Assembly: GCA_949287785.1 (NCBI GenBank)
Contig: CASEHR010000033.1
Coordinates: 1-6,326, forward strand
Length of the DNA stretch: 6,326 nucleotides
Reading direction: 5' to 3'
From: an uncultured Bacillota bacterium
GTDB taxonomy: Bacteria > Bacillota_I > Bacilli_A > Erysipelotrichales > Erysipelotrichaceae
In this document: positions 5,914 through 6,326 of the stretch, piece by piece
Position numbering within the stretch: the first letter of the stretch is position 1
Layout: every line of letters starts with the position of its first letter
Notes under the pieces: generated by a model
The model's database searches: none
The model's input: only the letters and a program-made list of their open reading frames with translations
Told to the model about the DNA's origin: nothing
Made by a program: the position numbers and the translations under genes

Positions 5914-5959
5914 GATCCAGATGATTTAGATACATGTCTTATTTAAATGACTACGATAT

Positions 5960-5985
5960 AAAAAAGGATATCACAACATATCCTT
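5960..5985 (-). terminator. Intrinsic terminator of the FchA-like gene
   Basis: On the minus strand AAGGATAT (5978-5985), a six-base loop and ATATCCTT (5964-5971) form an eight-base-pair stem followed by a T-run (six T, 5960-5965, the first two inside the stem). The stem starts in the last codons of the gene, and the stop TGA (5971-5973) lies in the loop and stem edge. Confidence 0.85.
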
Positions 5986-6326
5986 GATCTTAGAGATCGC
6001 TTTGTTTTTGATATCCGTACTTTCATTTATAAGCTCATTGACCTTTGCATCTAAGAGGAATTTCTTCTCTTCTTCTACAGAGCCTAGATTGATCAAGACA
6101 TTAAGACTGGCACCATTTAAAGCTCCATCCATAAATAAGATCGCACAGCCTAGGTCGCTGATGGCATTCTTGTTACCATGGTCGATCATCTTGACCATGA
6201 TCCGCATCGCTTCTATAGCCAGTTCCATGATCTTTAATGGTGAGGCGATAGCGATGTCCGTAGCTTTTTTGATCGCTTCCATGCGCAGTCTCTTTTCTTC
6301 ATCATTCTCCTTTGGCAGTCTATAAG
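5971..6326 (-). CDS. Cyclodeaminase/cyclohydrolase family protein (FchA/FTCD C-terminal type), 5' end missing
   Basis: This is the C-terminal 117 residues of a gene that enters from the right edge; family members are usually about 200 residues. Before the first in-window Met the frame is open and reads YRLPKENDEEKRLRMEAIKK, the expected family sequence, so the gene continues beyond the window and the ATG at 6282 is not the start. Diagnostic segments are LPKE..EE..R, the helix ATDIAIASPLKIMELAIEAM, GNKNAISDLGCAILFMDGAL and GASLNVLINLGSV. Relatives cyclise formimino-tetrahydrofolate to methenyl-tetrahydrofolate with ammonia release, or act as methenyl-tetrahydrofolate cyclohydrolases, in histidine/purine breakdown or one-carbon metabolism. 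Which reaction applies cannot be told from this half. An intrinsic terminator follows immediately, so the gene is separate from cysK. Confidence 0.88.
   Translation of the reverse strand, partial: YRLPKENDEEKRLRMEAIKKATDIAIASPLKIMELAIEAMRIMVKMIDHGNKNAISDLGCAILFMDGALNGASLNVLINLGSVEEEKKFLLDAKVNELINESTDIKNKAISKIKDML

Noticed and set aside
5805..5960. A cysteine T-box or SAM riboswitch before cysK
   Set aside because: No T-box TGGNACCGCG core, no SAM-box pattern and no terminator hairpin directly before cysK could be found in the 155-base leader.
6280..6305. The ATG at 6282, and an AAGGAG followed by ATGATG, as starts of the FchA-like gene
   Set aside because: The ATGATG is out of frame, and the frame upstream of 6282 stays open with family-typical LPKE residues, so the true start is beyond the window.
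5984..6325. A long plus-strand open frame at the right edge
   Set aside because: The opposite strand carries clear FchA/FTCD family motifs; this frame is low in complexity (Ser/Phe/Ile-rich) and lacks a start signal.

Overview
The window looks like chromosomal DNA from an anaerobic, moderately low-GC Bacillota (Erysipelotrichia- or Clostridia-like). This is an inference from protein families: a rubredoxin/ferredoxin redox pair, an AIM24-family protein, a CysK/CysE pair and a formimido-/methenyl-tetrahydrofolate cyclase-type protein. Strong AGGAGG-type Shine-Dalgarno sites support it. TGA serves as a stop and tryptophan is read from TGG, so the mycoplasma code is excluded. Eight protein genes are visible; seven are on the minus strand and one is on the plus strand. 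No RNA gene, insertion sequence, CRISPR array or phage gene was seen, and no stretch over 300 bases lacks a gene.

Layout from left to right. Positions 1-540 (-) hold the N-terminal 180 residues of an M24-family (Xaa-Pro type) peptidase that runs off the left edge, with a good promoter upstream. Positions 631-2494 (-) hold a probable three-gene redox operon, transcribed in this order: a two-rubredoxin protein with a degenerate ferritin-like middle, a ferredoxin-like protein (ATGA overlap), then an AIM24 protein. A 133-base divergent intergenic region (2495-2627) carries the operon promoter, two dyads and the promoter of an unrecognised plus-strand gene (2628-3056) that may be leaderless. A strong, probably bidirectional terminator separates that gene from the convergent mscS-type channel gene (3134-3964, -).

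Positions 4055-5804 (-) hold cysK followed by cysE, overlapping by 8 bases. Together they convert serine to cysteine through O-acetylserine. The cysE end to mscS start gap shows no clear terminator, so mscS may be reached by read-through. At the right edge (5971-6326, -) is the C-terminal part of an FchA/FTCD-cyclodeaminase-like protein, closed by an intrinsic terminator that overlaps its last codons.

Most of the window is ordinary housekeeping and redox metabolism. I did not find a convincing new multi-gene system. The points most worth a second look are the redox operon with its unusual cluster motif and missing diiron ligands, the possibly leaderless gene divergent from it, residue changes at functionally important positions of CysK and CysE, and a roughly four-fold excess of GATC across the window.
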